From the NCBI RefSeq assembly GCF_003264365.1, contig NZ_PYAK01000014.1, forward strand, positions 62,001 through 126,000: a stretch of 64,000 nt of DNA, written 5' to 3'. The translations under genes were made by a program, and so were the position numbers. Of the stretch, positions 20,263-29,460 are shown one piece after another. The stretch is from Micromonospora noduli. Lineage in GTDB: Bacteria > Actinomycetota > Actinomycetes > Mycobacteriales > Micromonosporaceae. How positions within the stretch are numbered: position 1 is the stretch's first letter; each line of letters opens with the position of its first letter. The notes under the pieces were generated by a model, which saw only the letters and a list, made by a program, of their open reading frames with translations, had not been told where the DNA came from and did no database searches.

Positions 20263-23200
20263 ATCAAGCCAGCGGATACCGTCTCTCGCCCGCCCAGCGT
20301 CAGCAGTGGGCGCGAACCCAGCGTCACTACGATCGCCCGATCTCGGCACGGCTCGGCCTCGCCGGGCCCGTCGACCGGGCCCGGCTGCGAGCCGCCCTCG
20401 ACGCGGTGACCGCACATCACGAGGCGCTTCGACTGCGCCTCGTCGCCACCCGCGACGTGCGAGTACCGGTACAGTTCGTCGACGACGACCATCGGGTCGC
20501 TCTGCACGAACGGTCGGCCCCCGCAGCGCCGGATCCGATGACTGATCCGGTGCAGGTCATCGTCAGCGACGACGAACTGGTCGTGGCGGCCTCGCCGCTC
20601 GTGTTGGATTCGGCCAGCATCACGGTCGTGCTCCGCGACATCGCAGCCTGCTACGGCGGCGTCGAACTGCCCCACGATCCCGACCGGCTGCAGTTCCTGG
20701 ACGTCTCCGAGTGGTTGCTGGAAGAACGCGATGTCGCCCCGCGGACCGGCACGCCGAGCGAGGCTGCCGGAACGCGTGCGCTCGAACTCCCCGTCGTCAC
20801 CGAGAACGGCGCGCCCGACGCGGGGCGAGAGCATGCTGAGCTGCGCATTGACGTGCATGGCGCAGAGCTGGCAAGGCTGTTGCGAACGGCCGAGGCCCAT
20901 GACGGCGACGTGGAGACACTCCTGCTCGGGGCCTGGCTGACGGCCCTGGCCCGGTACGTCCCCGCGGAGCCCGCGGACGGCGGCACCTCGGGGGACGCGC
21001 TCACCGTCGCGTGGTACGACCCTGCCCGATCGGCCGACGGTACCGCAGACGTCGTCGGCACTCTGGGATGTTGGGCATCGCTGGCGCTGCCGCTGCCGCT
21101 GCCGGCCTCTGTCAAGCAGCTACTCGCGGCCGTCACAGCCGCCCGCGCGGCCGTCGCGCCGGAAATGGCGTCAACTGACGTGGTCGAAGGACTCGTTGGC
21201 GTGCTCGCAAGTTTCGCCACGACTCGGCTGCCGAGTGCGACCGCCTTCGAGCCGCTGCCCGTCAGCGGCGTGGCGATCGATCCCCCTGCGGCCTTCGGAC
21301 CGATCCACCTCCAGTGCGTGCTCAGCCCGGAAGGCTTGGAGCTGACGCTGCACGGCGAGTTGCCCGCGCCCCGGCGAAACAGCGCGCGCTGGCTTTTGCA
21401 GAGCGTCGCCGAAATCCTGCGCACCCTGGCTGTGGCGGACGACGACGCGTCGCAGCAGCTGATGGGAGCCGATGAGGCCGACGTGCTTCGGCGCTGGGCT
21501 GGCACGCCGACCAACGAGACACCGGAGACGCTCGTCCGGCTGCTCGACCGCGGCATCGCTCAGGCCGCTCCTGACACCGCGGCCGTGGTGGCCGACGACG
21601 GCAATCTGACGTTCCGGGAGCTGGACGCCGCCGCCACCGCCGTCGCCCGACACCTGACGGCGCTCGGTGTGCGGACCGAAGACCGTGTCATGCTGCTCGC
21701 CGCACGCTCCCGCTTGTCGGTCGTGGGGTTGCTGGGCGTGCTGCGCGCCGGCGCCGTGTACGTCCCCGTGGACCCGGACCAGCCGGAGGAGCGAATCCGG
21801 CTCTTGGCGCGTGCCGTGGACCCCCGGGTCGTACTCGGTGGCCCGGCCCAGGGTGAGCTGCTTGCTCGCCTCAGCCACGAGTTCATCACCGCCGACCTCG
21901 AGGCACGGGCCGACGACGGCGGCATCGCCGACGCGGTGGTCGAGCCCCACCATGGCGCCTACATCATCTTCACGTCCGGCTCCACAGGTGAACCGCGGCC
22001 GGTCGTCGTGGAGCACCGCTCCGCTGCGCACCTCTACTCGGCGCTGCGCCAAGTGGTGTGCGGGTCCGCCGACGGGCCACTGCGGGTGTCGGTGAACGCA
22101 CCCCTGAGCTTCGACGCGTCAATCAAGCAACTCATCCAACTCGCCGGCGGCCATACGCTCTGCGTCGTACCGGACGAGGTCCGCCACGACGGCAAGGCCC
22201 TACTTAGATTCCTCGCCGACAACGAGGTCGACGTCTTCGACTGCACGCCTTCCCACGTCCGGATTCTGCTGGACGTGCTCGACGACTCCGTGCGGTGGCC
22301 AGCAACGCTGCTCGTCGGCGGCGAGGCGATCAGCGAGGACCTTTGGCAACGCCTGGCGGCGATCGACAACGTGCGGGCAATCAACCTCTACGGCCCAACT
22401 GAGTGCGCGGTCGACGTCACCGCAGCGGAGATCGTGGCTGACGCGGCTGTGTCGATCGGTCGTCCACTGCCCGGGACGTGCGTATGGATCCTCGACGAGA
22501 ACCTGCGGCCGGTACCACCGGGAGTCGCGGGTGAGCTCTGTGTCTCGGGGCCGCAGGTAGCGCGGGAGTATCTGGGCGCCACTGCTGCCACGGAGCAACG
22601 GTTCGCCATGGCCGGGGTGCCTGACGGCCGCCGCGTGCGGGTGTACCGCACCGGCGACCGGGCGCGTTTCCTCCCGGACGGTACGCTGTTGTACCTCGGG
22701 CGCCTGGATGACGAGGTGAAGGTGCGCGGCCACCGAGTGCAGCCGGCCGAGGTGGCGGCCGTCCTGGCCCGGCACCCCGACGTCGACCAGGCCGTGGTGG
22801 TGGCTCGCAACGACGAGACGACCGGCGAGCCGCAGCTCGTTGCCTATGCCGTGGCGAAGCGCGGCGGCGTCGCAGTGGTCGATCCCGCCGAGGTGGACGG
22901 CCTCAACCCACACGAAACCCGGTACCTGTACAACGAGATCTTCATCCAACGGGTGTACCTGCGCGGCGGGGTCGTTCTCAAGCCCGGCGCTGTCGTCTTC
23001 GACGTCGGGGCGAACATCGGCATGTTCTCGCTCTTCGCGCACGCCCAATGTCCCGATGTCGCGTTGTACGCGTTCGAGCCGCTGGCCCCCGCGTTCAACA
23101 AACTCGAGAGCAACCTGACCCGGCACGGCGTCGCGGCGCACCGCTTCCCCTTCGGTCTGTCTGCTGAAGAGAAAGACGTCGCCTTCACCTATTACCCCGG

Positions 23201-25769
23201 CTATTCGATGATGTCCGGGCAGAGCTCCTACGCCGATCCCGATGCCGAGATCGACGTCATCAAACGCTATCTGGCCAACGAACGGGCACAGGGGGCGGCA
23301 GGTCGCGACGATCTGCTCGCCGAGGCCGGCGAGGTGCTGGCCGACCGGTTCGACGGTGTCGAGCACCAGTGCAGGTTGCGCCGGCTCTCCGACGTGATCG
23401 ACGAGCAGGGAGTCGAACGCATCGACCTGCTTAAGATTGACGTGCAGCGTGCCGAGCTGGACGTGCTGCGCGGCCTCGATGACCGCCACTGGCCGCTGGT
23501 CCAGCAGGTGACGATGGAGGTTCACGAGGCACCGCGAACACCGACCGCCGGGCGGCTGGCCGAAATCACGCGGCTGCTTGAGAGCCACGGGTTCACCGTC
23601 GCCGTCGAACAGGACATTCTGCTCGACGGCACCGACCGCCACTCCCTGTACGGCGTCCGGCCCGGCTATGCGGGCCGGGAGTCATCCATGGTGGAGAACT
23701 CCGTCACCATCAGCCCGCCGCCGCCGATCGCGGCAAAACCCGGGGCGTTACGCGACTGGTTGGCCGAACGGCTCCCTCAATACCTCGTGCCCGCCTTCGT
23801 CGTGGTTCTGGACGCCCTCCCCCGTACGCCTCGGGGAAAGCTGGACCGCGCAGCATTGCCAGCGCCCCACGGGGAGCAACCAACAGTTACGCCGGCCGCC
23901 GCAGAGAACCCGATGGAACAGGTGCTCGTCGAGGTCTGGTCGGAGCTCCTGGGTCGCACCGACGTGGGTGTGGAGGATGACTTCTTCCAGGTCGGCGGCG
24001 ACTCGCTGCGCGCGATCCGGATGCGGGCGGCGGCCGCCCGGCGTGGCGTCACGTTCCCGCTTCGCCAAGTCTTTCGGCACCACACGATCCGTGCACTCGT
24101 CCGTCACGGTGGGGCGTCGATGTCGGCGAGCGCCGAACGACAGACACAACCGGGTGACAGCAACTTCCGGCTGGTTCGCCCGGCAGACCGGACCAGGTTG
24201 CCCGGTGACGCCGAGGACGCGTACCCCCTCACGGCGTTGCAGCTCGGCATGGTATACCACACCGAGATGACGGGCGGCAGCAGCGCCTACCACGTCGTCA
24301 CCGTCCATGAGATCAACTGCGGGCTGGAGCCGGACGCCCTGGCCGCGGCCCTCGCCGGGGCGAGCGCCGCCCACCCGGTGCTGCGCACGTCGTTCGACCT
24401 CGGGCGCTACAGCGAGCCGCTCCAGCTGGTGCAGCGGTCGACGCTCATCCCACTCAGCGTCGAAGACGTCAGCGGGCTCGACGAGGCGGGACGGTCCCGC
24501 CGCATCGCCACAGTCGTGGACGAGCAGCGCGCACAACCGTTCACATGGGCGACGGCACCGTTGGTACGGATCCAGGCCCTTCGCACTGGCCCCGACTCGT
24601 CCACCCTCGTCGTCACACACCACCACGCGGTCATGGACGGGCTGAGCCTCAACCTGTTCCTCGACGACGTGCTCGAGCGGTACGACCGGCATCGGACGGG
24701 CATCACCAACGAACGCCGTACCGAACCGGCGCTGCCGTTCTGGCGGCACGTGCAGCTCGAGAGTGAGGCCCGCCACCGCGAGGAATCGCGCCAGTACTGG
24801 CGGCAGGCGCTGCACGGCGCACAGCCGGCCCGCCTCGCGCCGTCGGCCGAGACGGACGCCTCGGACATCCCTCGGATGACCGCGCTGTGGGTGGAGCCGC
24901 TACCGGCCGGGCTCGGCAAGCGGCTCGGTGAGGTCGCCGCAGCCAGCGGCTTACCGCTCAAGTCACTGCTGCTGGCGACGCACGTGCGAGTCCAGGCCGA
25001 GGCGACCGGCCGAGCGGACCTGTTGACCGGCCTGGTGGTGAACTGCCGGCCGGCGGAGACGGGCGGTGACAAAACCCTCGGACTGTTCCTCAACACGTTG
25101 CCGGTACGCCTGACGGTCGGTCCGGACAGCCTTCTGAGCCTCGCGGAACGGGCGTGGCGCGCGGAGCAGGACCTCATGGGCCACCATCTCGTTCCCCTGA
25201 CGGAGGTGGCACTTCTCGCCGGTCAAGGCACCCTGTTCGACGTCTTCTTCAACTACACCCGGTTCGACGGCGCGCGCGGAGCTGCGATCACACACCGGCG
25301 TGGCCAGGAGGACAGGCCGGTGGACGTCGCCTTCACGCTCGCCGTCGACTGTGCGATCGACCCGCAGGACGACTCGTTGCACCTGGAGTTGCAGTACGAC
25401 GGCCGCTGGCTGTCCGGCTACCGGGTACAGTCACTCGCTGCCCGCTACCGCGAGCTGTTGGAGGGGCTGGTGCGCGCCCCGGAGCAGCCGCTGCCGGACC
25501 TCGCCGCCTCCCCGGCGGTCGACGGCGGCGGGCCGGTATGGGCCGACCGGTTGTCCGACCTCTGGCAAGAGACCACAGGTACGGCGCCGAGCGGTGACGC
25601 CGACTTCTTCACCAGTGGCGGAAGCTCGCTGTCGGCCCTGCGGTTGACCGCGATCCTCCGGGACCGGCACGGCGTTACGGTGGACCTTGCGGAGGTCCAC
25701 CGTAACGCGCGCTTCGACACGCTGGTGGCTCTGGTCATGGCAGAGGCGTCCCGGCAACGCGTGAACTAG
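20259..25769 (+). CDS. NRPS, C*-A(embedded FkbM-type methyltransferase)-T-C-T
   Basis: 1836 aa, GTG start overlapping the hydroxylase stop. Residues 1-~420: condensation-like domain where HHxxxDG is SPLVLDS (~111), without either His. Residues ~440-890: adenylation domain, A3 FTSGSTGEPRPVV (~570; the usual Lys-Gly is Arg-Pro), FDASIKQLI, LYGPTECAVD, YRTGD. The eye-read code D-A-K-D-L-G-L-V-D is close to the glutamate code DAKDLGVVD. Residues ~890-1140: an inserted SAM methyltransferase of FkbM type (VFDVGANIGMFSLF, LYAFEPLAPAFNKLE, IDLLKIDVQ), before the A10 motif GKLDRAAL (~1193). Then a carrier FFQVGGDSLRA (~1245), a condensation domain with HHAVMDG (~1453) and a second carrier FFTSGGSSLSA (~1786; Ser for Asp). 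The last carrier has no adenylation domain of its own. Confidence 0.92.
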   Translation: MNQASGYRLSPAQRQQWARTQRHYDRPISARLGLAGPVDRARLRAALDAVTAHHEALRLRLVATRDVRVPVQFVDDDHRVALHERSAPAAPDPMTDPVQVIVSDDELVVAASPLVLDSASITVVLRDIAACYGGVELPHDPDRLQFLDVSEWLLEERDVAPRTGTPSEAAGTRALELPVVTENGAPDAGREHAELRIDVHGAELARLLRTAEAHDGDVETLLLGAWLTALARYVPAEPADGGTSGDALTVAWYDPARSADGTADVVGTLGCWASLALPLPLPASVKQLLAAVTAARAAVAPEMASTDVVEGLVGVLASFATTRLPSATAFEPLPVSGVAIDPPAAFGPIHLQCVLSPEGLELTLHGELPAPRRNSARWLLQSVAEILRTLAVADDDASQQLMGADEADVLRRWAGTPTNETPETLVRLLDRGIAQAAPDTAAVVADDGNLTFRELDAAATAVARHLTALGVRTEDRVMLLAARSRLSVVGLLGVLRAGAVYVPVDPDQPEERIRLLARAVDPRVVLGGPAQGELLARLSHEFITADLEARADDGGIADAVVEPHHGAYIIFTSGSTGEPRPVVVEHRSAAHLYSALRQVVCGSADGPLRVSVNAPLSFDASIKQLIQLAGGHTLCVVPDEVRHDGKALLRFLADNEVDVFDCTPSHVRILLDVLDDSVRWPATLLVGGEAISEDLWQRLAAIDNVRAINLYGPTECAVDVTAAEIVADAAVSIGRPLPGTCVWILDENLRPVPPGVAGELCVSGPQVAREYLGATAATEQRFAMAGVPDGRRVRVYRTGDRARFLPDGTLLYLGRLDDEVKVRGHRVQPAEVAAVLARHPDVDQAVVVARNDETTGEPQLVAYAVAKRGGVAVVDPAEVDGLNPHETRYLYNEIFIQRVYLRGGVVLKPGAVVFDVGANIGMFSLFAHAQCPDVALYAFEPLAPAFNKLESNLTRHGVAAHRFPFGLSAEEKDVAFTYYPGYSMMSGQSSYADPDAEIDVIKRYLANERAQGAAGRDDLLAEAGEVLADRFDGVEHQCRLRRLSDVIDEQGVERIDLLKIDVQRAELDVLRGLDDRHWPLVQQVTMEVHEAPRTPTAGRLAEITRLLESHGFTVAVEQDILLDGTDRHSLYGVRPGYAGRESSMVENSVTISPPPPIAAKPGALRDWLAERLPQYLVPAFVVVLDALPRTPRGKLDRAALPAPHGEQPTVTPAAAENPMEQVLVEVWSELLGRTDVGVEDDFFQVGGDSLRAIRMRAAAARRGVTFPLRQVFRHHTIRALVRHGGASMSASAERQTQPGDSNFRLVRPADRTRLPGDAEDAYPLTALQLGMVYHTEMTGGSSAYHVVTVHEINCGLEPDALAAALAGASAAHPVLRTSFDLGRYSEPLQLVQRSTLIPLSVEDVSGLDEAGRSRRIATVVDEQRAQPFTWATAPLVRIQALRTGPDSSTLVVTHHHAVMDGLSLNLFLDDVLERYDRHRTGITNERRTEPALPFWRHVQLESEARHREESRQYWRQALHGAQPARLAPSAETDASDIPRMTALWVEPLPAGLGKRLGEVAAASGLPLKSLLLATHVRVQAEATGRADLLTGLVVNCRPAETGGDKTLGLFLNTLPVRLTVGPDSLLSLAERAWRAEQDLMGHHLVPLTEVALLAGQGTLFDVFFNYTRFDGARGAAITHRRGQEDRPVDVAFTLAVDCAIDPQDDSLHLELQYDGRWLSGYRVQSLAARYRELLEGLVRAPEQPLPDLAASPAVDGGGPVWADRLSDLWQETTGTAPSGDADFFTSGGSSLSALRLTAILRDRHGVTVDLAEVHRNARFDTLVALVMAEASRQRVN

Positions 25770-25811
25770 CCCGGCCGTGGCACGCGTCGCCCGACGGGTG
25801 CCACGGCCGGG
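25770..25811 (+). terminator. Terminator-like hairpin between NRPS genes
   Basis: A perfect 14-bp inverted repeat (arms 25770-25783 and 25798-25811, CCCGGCCGTGGCAC and its complement) with a 14-nt loop starts right after the NRPS stop. No T-run follows, as is common in high-GC actinomycetes. It could end or attenuate the operon before the last NRPS gene, which would then need its own promoter in 25,812-25,897. Confidence 0.6.
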
Positions 25812-25897
25812 CTCCTGACTGGCTCGTCCGGTGCCCGAAAACCACCGACGGAGCTGTGGGCGATGACGAAGGACGACGTACAAGAGGACGGTGAGCG

Positions 25898-28800
25898 ATG
25901 CTCGCTCCGGAGCAGTTGAACAGGACAGGGTCCCCCGGCTCACCGAACGCCTTGCCACTCGATGCGCTGGTACGCCGCCACGCCATCGAACGGCCGGACG
26001 CGGTGGCCGTCGTCCACGAAGGTCGGCGGCTGACCTACCGCCAGCTCGACGAGTGGTCCGCAGTGGTATCCAGCCGTTGGGCGAGCGAGGGTGTGCAGGC
26101 CGGCGATTGGGTTTGTCTCGCGTTGCCCCGACGCGTGGAACTCGTCGTCGCCGTGCTCGCCGTCTTGCGCGCCGGGGCAGCGTATTGCATCGTGCCGCCG
26201 GATTGGCCGCCCGCCCACACGTCACTGTTGATGCGGCAGATCCGGCCTGCACGGGTGGTTTCCACCGCCGACGACTGCCTCCATGCTCCGAGCGGGCAGC
26301 GAAGCACCCTATCGAGTGAACCGCACGGCCACGACGCCGACAGTAGCTGCTGCATGTTCTTCACCTCCGGCACGACGAGCACCACAAAGGCAATCAGCGT
26401 GCCGCACCGGGCGATCAGCAGGCTGCTCGCGGAGTGCCGCTTCGCAGACCTGGGACCCGCCACTGCCATACCAGTGGTGTCGCCAGCGCACTGGGACGGA
26501 TTCGCACTGGAGTTGTGGGCGGCGCTGCTCAACGGCGGGAAGGCGGTTTTGTTGGACGAGCCGTACCTGGTGCCGACCAGGCTGCGTGCACTCATCGCGG
26601 AGGAAGGTGTCGACACTGCGTGGCTCACGAGCTCTCTGTTCAACCTTTTCGTTGATGAAGATTCCGGCAGCTTCACTGGCATGAGGCAGGTGCTCACCGG
26701 TGGTGAGCGGATGTCGCCTACGTACGCCCGTCGTTTCCTGACGGCGCACCCCGATGTCACACTGGTCAACGGCTACGGGCCCGCAGAATGCACCATCTTT
26801 TCGACGACCCATCGAGTCACAATAGATGACTGTGACCGAGGGGAGATCCCGATCGGTGTTCCCACCGTGGGTACCGAGGTTTACGTCGTTGGTGAGGGCG
26901 GCCTGCGCGAGCCCGGCGACGTGGGGGAACTGTTCATAGCCGGAGACCGTCTGGCGAACGGCTACGTCGGCGATCCTGAGGAGACGAACCGTCGCTTCGT
27001 CACAATGGACCTTCCTGTCGGTCGACGCCGGGTGTACCGCAGTGGCGACCTGGGCCGGTGGGAGACGCCGGGAGTCCTCTTCTTCGCTGGCCGGGCGGAC
27101 CGGCAGGTAAAGGTCCGCGGTCGTCGTATCGAGCCGGAACGCGTGGAGGAGTTTCTGCGGCAACAGCCTGGGGTCGAGGCTTGCGCCGTCGTACCCGTTC
27201 CGGACTCACAGGGTCACTACACGCGCCTGGCCGCCTTTTACACCGGAGCGCCCGACGGAAAGAACCTACAGGAAACCCTGCGGACGGAGCTTCCCGACTA
27301 TCTGGTGCCCGACCTGCTCCGCCATGTTCGAGCGCTTCCCCTGACGACGAACGGCAAGTTGAACTCCGCAGCGCTGCTGGCTGGCACCGACGACGAACCG
27401 ACCGCCGCTGCGGCCTCCGGTGACGGTCCGCCGGGCGACGACGACACGGTGTTGACTGCCGTCGCGGCCGTCTACCAGGAGATCCTCGGCCTTCCGCGGG
27501 TCCCGGACACCGCGTCCCTGTTTCATCTGGGCGGCACGTCATTGGACGCCGCCCGAGCCTGCGCGCGAATCACTGAGCGGTTGGGCGTGCCGGTGCCCAT
27601 TTCGGAATTCCTTCGTCATCCCGGACCGCGGGCCTTGGCGGATTGGATCCGGACCGCGTCGGACCGATCTCTCGGTGCGCCCCAGGGCGACGCGGAGGGC
27701 GACCGAGACGTTGTACGCCTGACGAGCATGCAGGCCGAGGCCCTCATCGAGGGCATGCTCCGGGAGGACCCTTTGGCGGGCCACTGCATGATGGCGTGGT
27801 GGATCGACGGGGAGTTCGACGTGTCGGCCATGGCGCAGGCGGTGCAGGACGTACACCAGCGACATGAGGCGCTGCGCGCCAGATACCAATTCCAGGAGTC
27901 GGTGGTCGCGGACGTACCCAAGGGGCCGTCCGCCCCCGAGTGGGCGGTGTTGTCGGGACACGAGCATACGGCCCGGCAGGACTTGCTGGCCTGGCTGCTT
28001 CGAGAGTTCACCCCGGAGGAAGGCGAACTGTGGCGGGCCGCAATCGTCTGTACCGGCGACCGGCACCTGCTCGGCGTGGCGATCGACCACGCCGCGTTTG
28101 ACGGCTGGTCGGAGGCGCTGATTGCCGCAGACCTCAGCACCGCCTATCAGGCGCGATCGGCGGGCTCGGCACCGACCTGGCCGTCGGCACCACGACTGGC
28201 CGAGGTCAGCCGCGAGCATGCCGAAGCGATGGCTCGGACCGACCTGGACGCCCAACGTGCCTACTGGAAACAGGCCCTGAGCGGAATGCCGGACCTCATC
28301 TTCCCGTCGCCCCCTTCTCCGCCGGCCGACGCATCGCCGGTGCTGGAGATCATCTTGGAGCCTGCCGTGGTGACACGATGCCAGCGCGAGGCGCGCGGGC
28401 ATGGCACCACCCCATTCGTGGTGTGGCTGTGCGCTTACGCCGAGGCGGTCCACCAGGTACTTGGCAGCGCGGACTTCGGGGTGGGCGTCCCGGTGGCCCA
28501 ACGCGGAACCCCTGCCAGCCAACTCGCGGTGAGTTGCCTCACCGGCATCGTGTGTTTCCGCCTCCGTCCCGGACGCCACGCGGCCTGGAAGGATTCCCTG
28601 AACGCGTGTCAGCAGACTGTCGAGGATGGAATGGTCGCCGCCGACGTCCCGATCTCGGAGATCGTGCCACTGCTCGGCCGGGACCGGGGCGACCGGGCGT
28701 CATTGTTCCAGACGATGTTCGCCCTGCAGGATAACCGTAGCCCCGAATTGACTCTGCCTAAAGGGACGGCCAGTTTCTTCCGACCGTCGCCCGACGCACC

Positions 28801-28966
28801 GGTGACGGAACTCTTGACCGAAGTCTGGCCGGCACAAGACGGTGGTGCCACGCTGCGACTGCATTTCTCGGTCACCGCGATGTCGTCGAAGGTTGTGGCG
28901 CAGATCGGTGAAGCCTTTGTCACGCTCCTGCGGCAGTTGCGATGCTGCGGTGACTTCACCGATTAA
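25898..28966 (+). CDS. NRPS, A-T-C, probably 3'-truncated
   Basis: 1022 aa; GAGGA about 10 nt before ATG 25,898. Residues ~20-500 are an adenylation domain with a degenerate A3 loop (FTSGTTSTTKAIS near 155; usual TSGTTGxPKG), HWDGFALELW, NGYGPAECTIF, YRSGDLG and NGKLNSAAL. The eye-read code D-G-L-W-L-G-G-I-F suggests a hydrophobic residue; tentative. The carrier has LFHLGGTSLDA (~544). Residues ~590-1020 are a condensation domain with DHAAFDG (~729): first His is Asp, catalytic second His kept. The domain ends abruptly and the gene stops 21 bp before a serine-recombinase fragment, so downstream domains (carrier, thioesterase) may have been lost. Confidence 0.9.
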   Translation: MLAPEQLNRTGSPGSPNALPLDALVRRHAIERPDAVAVVHEGRRLTYRQLDEWSAVVSSRWASEGVQAGDWVCLALPRRVELVVAVLAVLRAGAAYCIVPPDWPPAHTSLLMRQIRPARVVSTADDCLHAPSGQRSTLSSEPHGHDADSSCCMFFTSGTTSTTKAISVPHRAISRLLAECRFADLGPATAIPVVSPAHWDGFALELWAALLNGGKAVLLDEPYLVPTRLRALIAEEGVDTAWLTSSLFNLFVDEDSGSFTGMRQVLTGGERMSPTYARRFLTAHPDVTLVNGYGPAECTIFSTTHRVTIDDCDRGEIPIGVPTVGTEVYVVGEGGLREPGDVGELFIAGDRLANGYVGDPEETNRRFVTMDLPVGRRRVYRSGDLGRWETPGVLFFAGRADRQVKVRGRRIEPERVEEFLRQQPGVEACAVVPVPDSQGHYTRLAAFYTGAPDGKNLQETLRTELPDYLVPDLLRHVRALPLTTNGKLNSAALLAGTDDEPTAAAASGDGPPGDDDTVLTAVAAVYQEILGLPRVPDTASLFHLGGTSLDAARACARITERLGVPVPISEFLRHPGPRALADWIRTASDRSLGAPQGDAEGDRDVVRLTSMQAEALIEGMLREDPLAGHCMMAWWIDGEFDVSAMAQAVQDVHQRHEALRARYQFQESVVADVPKGPSAPEWAVLSGHEHTARQDLLAWLLREFTPEEGELWRAAIVCTGDRHLLGVAIDHAAFDGWSEALIAADLSTAYQARSAGSAPTWPSAPRLAEVSREHAEAMARTDLDAQRAYWKQALSGMPDLIFPSPPSPPADASPVLEIILEPAVVTRCQREARGHGTTPFVVWLCAYAEAVHQVLGSADFGVGVPVAQRGTPASQLAVSCLTGIVCFRLRPGRHAAWKDSLNACQQTVEDGMVAADVPISEIVPLLGRDRGDRASLFQTMFALQDNRSPELTLPKGTASFFRPSPDAPVTELLTEVWPAQDGGATLRLHFSVTAMSSKVVAQIGEAFVTLLRQLRCCGDFTD

Positions 28967-28987
28967 GGCGCTCTTTCTGGGACGCCG

Positions 28988-29097
28988 CGTCGGCGAACCT
29001 CACCGCGCCTTCTACGGCAACCAGTTCGGCCTCACGGTGCCACTGTTCGCCCATTACGGCGTCGAACTCTGGGTCCCTGAGATTGGCGGCCCCATCG
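28988..29097 (+). pseudogene. Internal fragment of a serine recombinase gene
   Basis: This 110-bp stretch matches 54,859-54,968 of the larger recombinase gene at 105 of 110 positions by eye. It encodes the VGEPHRAFYGNQFG segment and what follows, up to EIGGPI. There is no start and the similarity ends at both sides. It marks a recombination scar at the right end of the NRPS cluster. Confidence 0.85.
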
Positions 29098-29229
29098 CCG
29101 GCGCCATCTACAACGACTCGGAGTGGCTGGGCGACTTCCCTCTGCACACCGCGGCGGGCACGACGGACGGCAGCCGGCCCACCCTAGAGTCGCCCCGACC
29201 GAGTTCCGGAAGCCGGGCAGGTGTTCCAC

Positions 29230-29361
29230 GTGACCGAAACCACCACGTTCCGTTGGTTCTCCGTCCACAGCGCCGGCAATATCAAGAAGAACTACGACCC
29301 GACGAAGAGCGACAAGCGCGGCAACTACCGCACGGCGACGATCACGATCGCCAAGAAGTAG
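29230..29361 (+). CDS. Small basic protein or C-terminal gene remnant
   Basis: A 43-codon frame from GTG 29,230 (or GTG 29,221) to TAG 29,361, product rich in Lys, Thr and aromatic residues (FRWFSVHSAG, ending TATITIAKK). The frame is open upstream only to a TAG about 50 bp before. Codon use is GC-rich at third positions, and a strong terminator hairpin follows 12 bp later, which favours a transcribed end of a real gene. I recognise no family; it may be the surviving tail of a gene cut by the recombination event at ~29,100. Confidence 0.35.
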   Translation: MTETTTFRWFSVHSAGNIKKNYDPTKSDKRGNYRTATITIAKK

Positions 29362-29373
29362 CGCTCTTCCCTT

Positions 29374-29422
29374 GACCATCGCCTCGTCGGTGCGGTCCAC
29401 CCCCATCGACGAGGCGATGGTC
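29374..29422. terminator. Long hairpin, likely bidirectional terminator
   Basis: A perfect 16-bp inverted repeat (29374-29389 and 29407-29422, GACCATCGCCTCGTCG and its complement) with a 17-nt loop lies between the convergent small frame and the FAD-linked oxidase gene. It could stop transcription from both sides. Confidence 0.7.
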
Positions 29423-29460
29423 GCACAAGCCGGCCCGCGCTACGAATGCTCGGTACCCCA

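Noticed and set aside
28988..29361. Continuous open frame joining the recombinase fragment to downstream sequence as a new fusion gene
   Set aside because: The similarity to recombinase stops at 29,097, the following sequence has no recognised family, and there is no start with a ribosome site.
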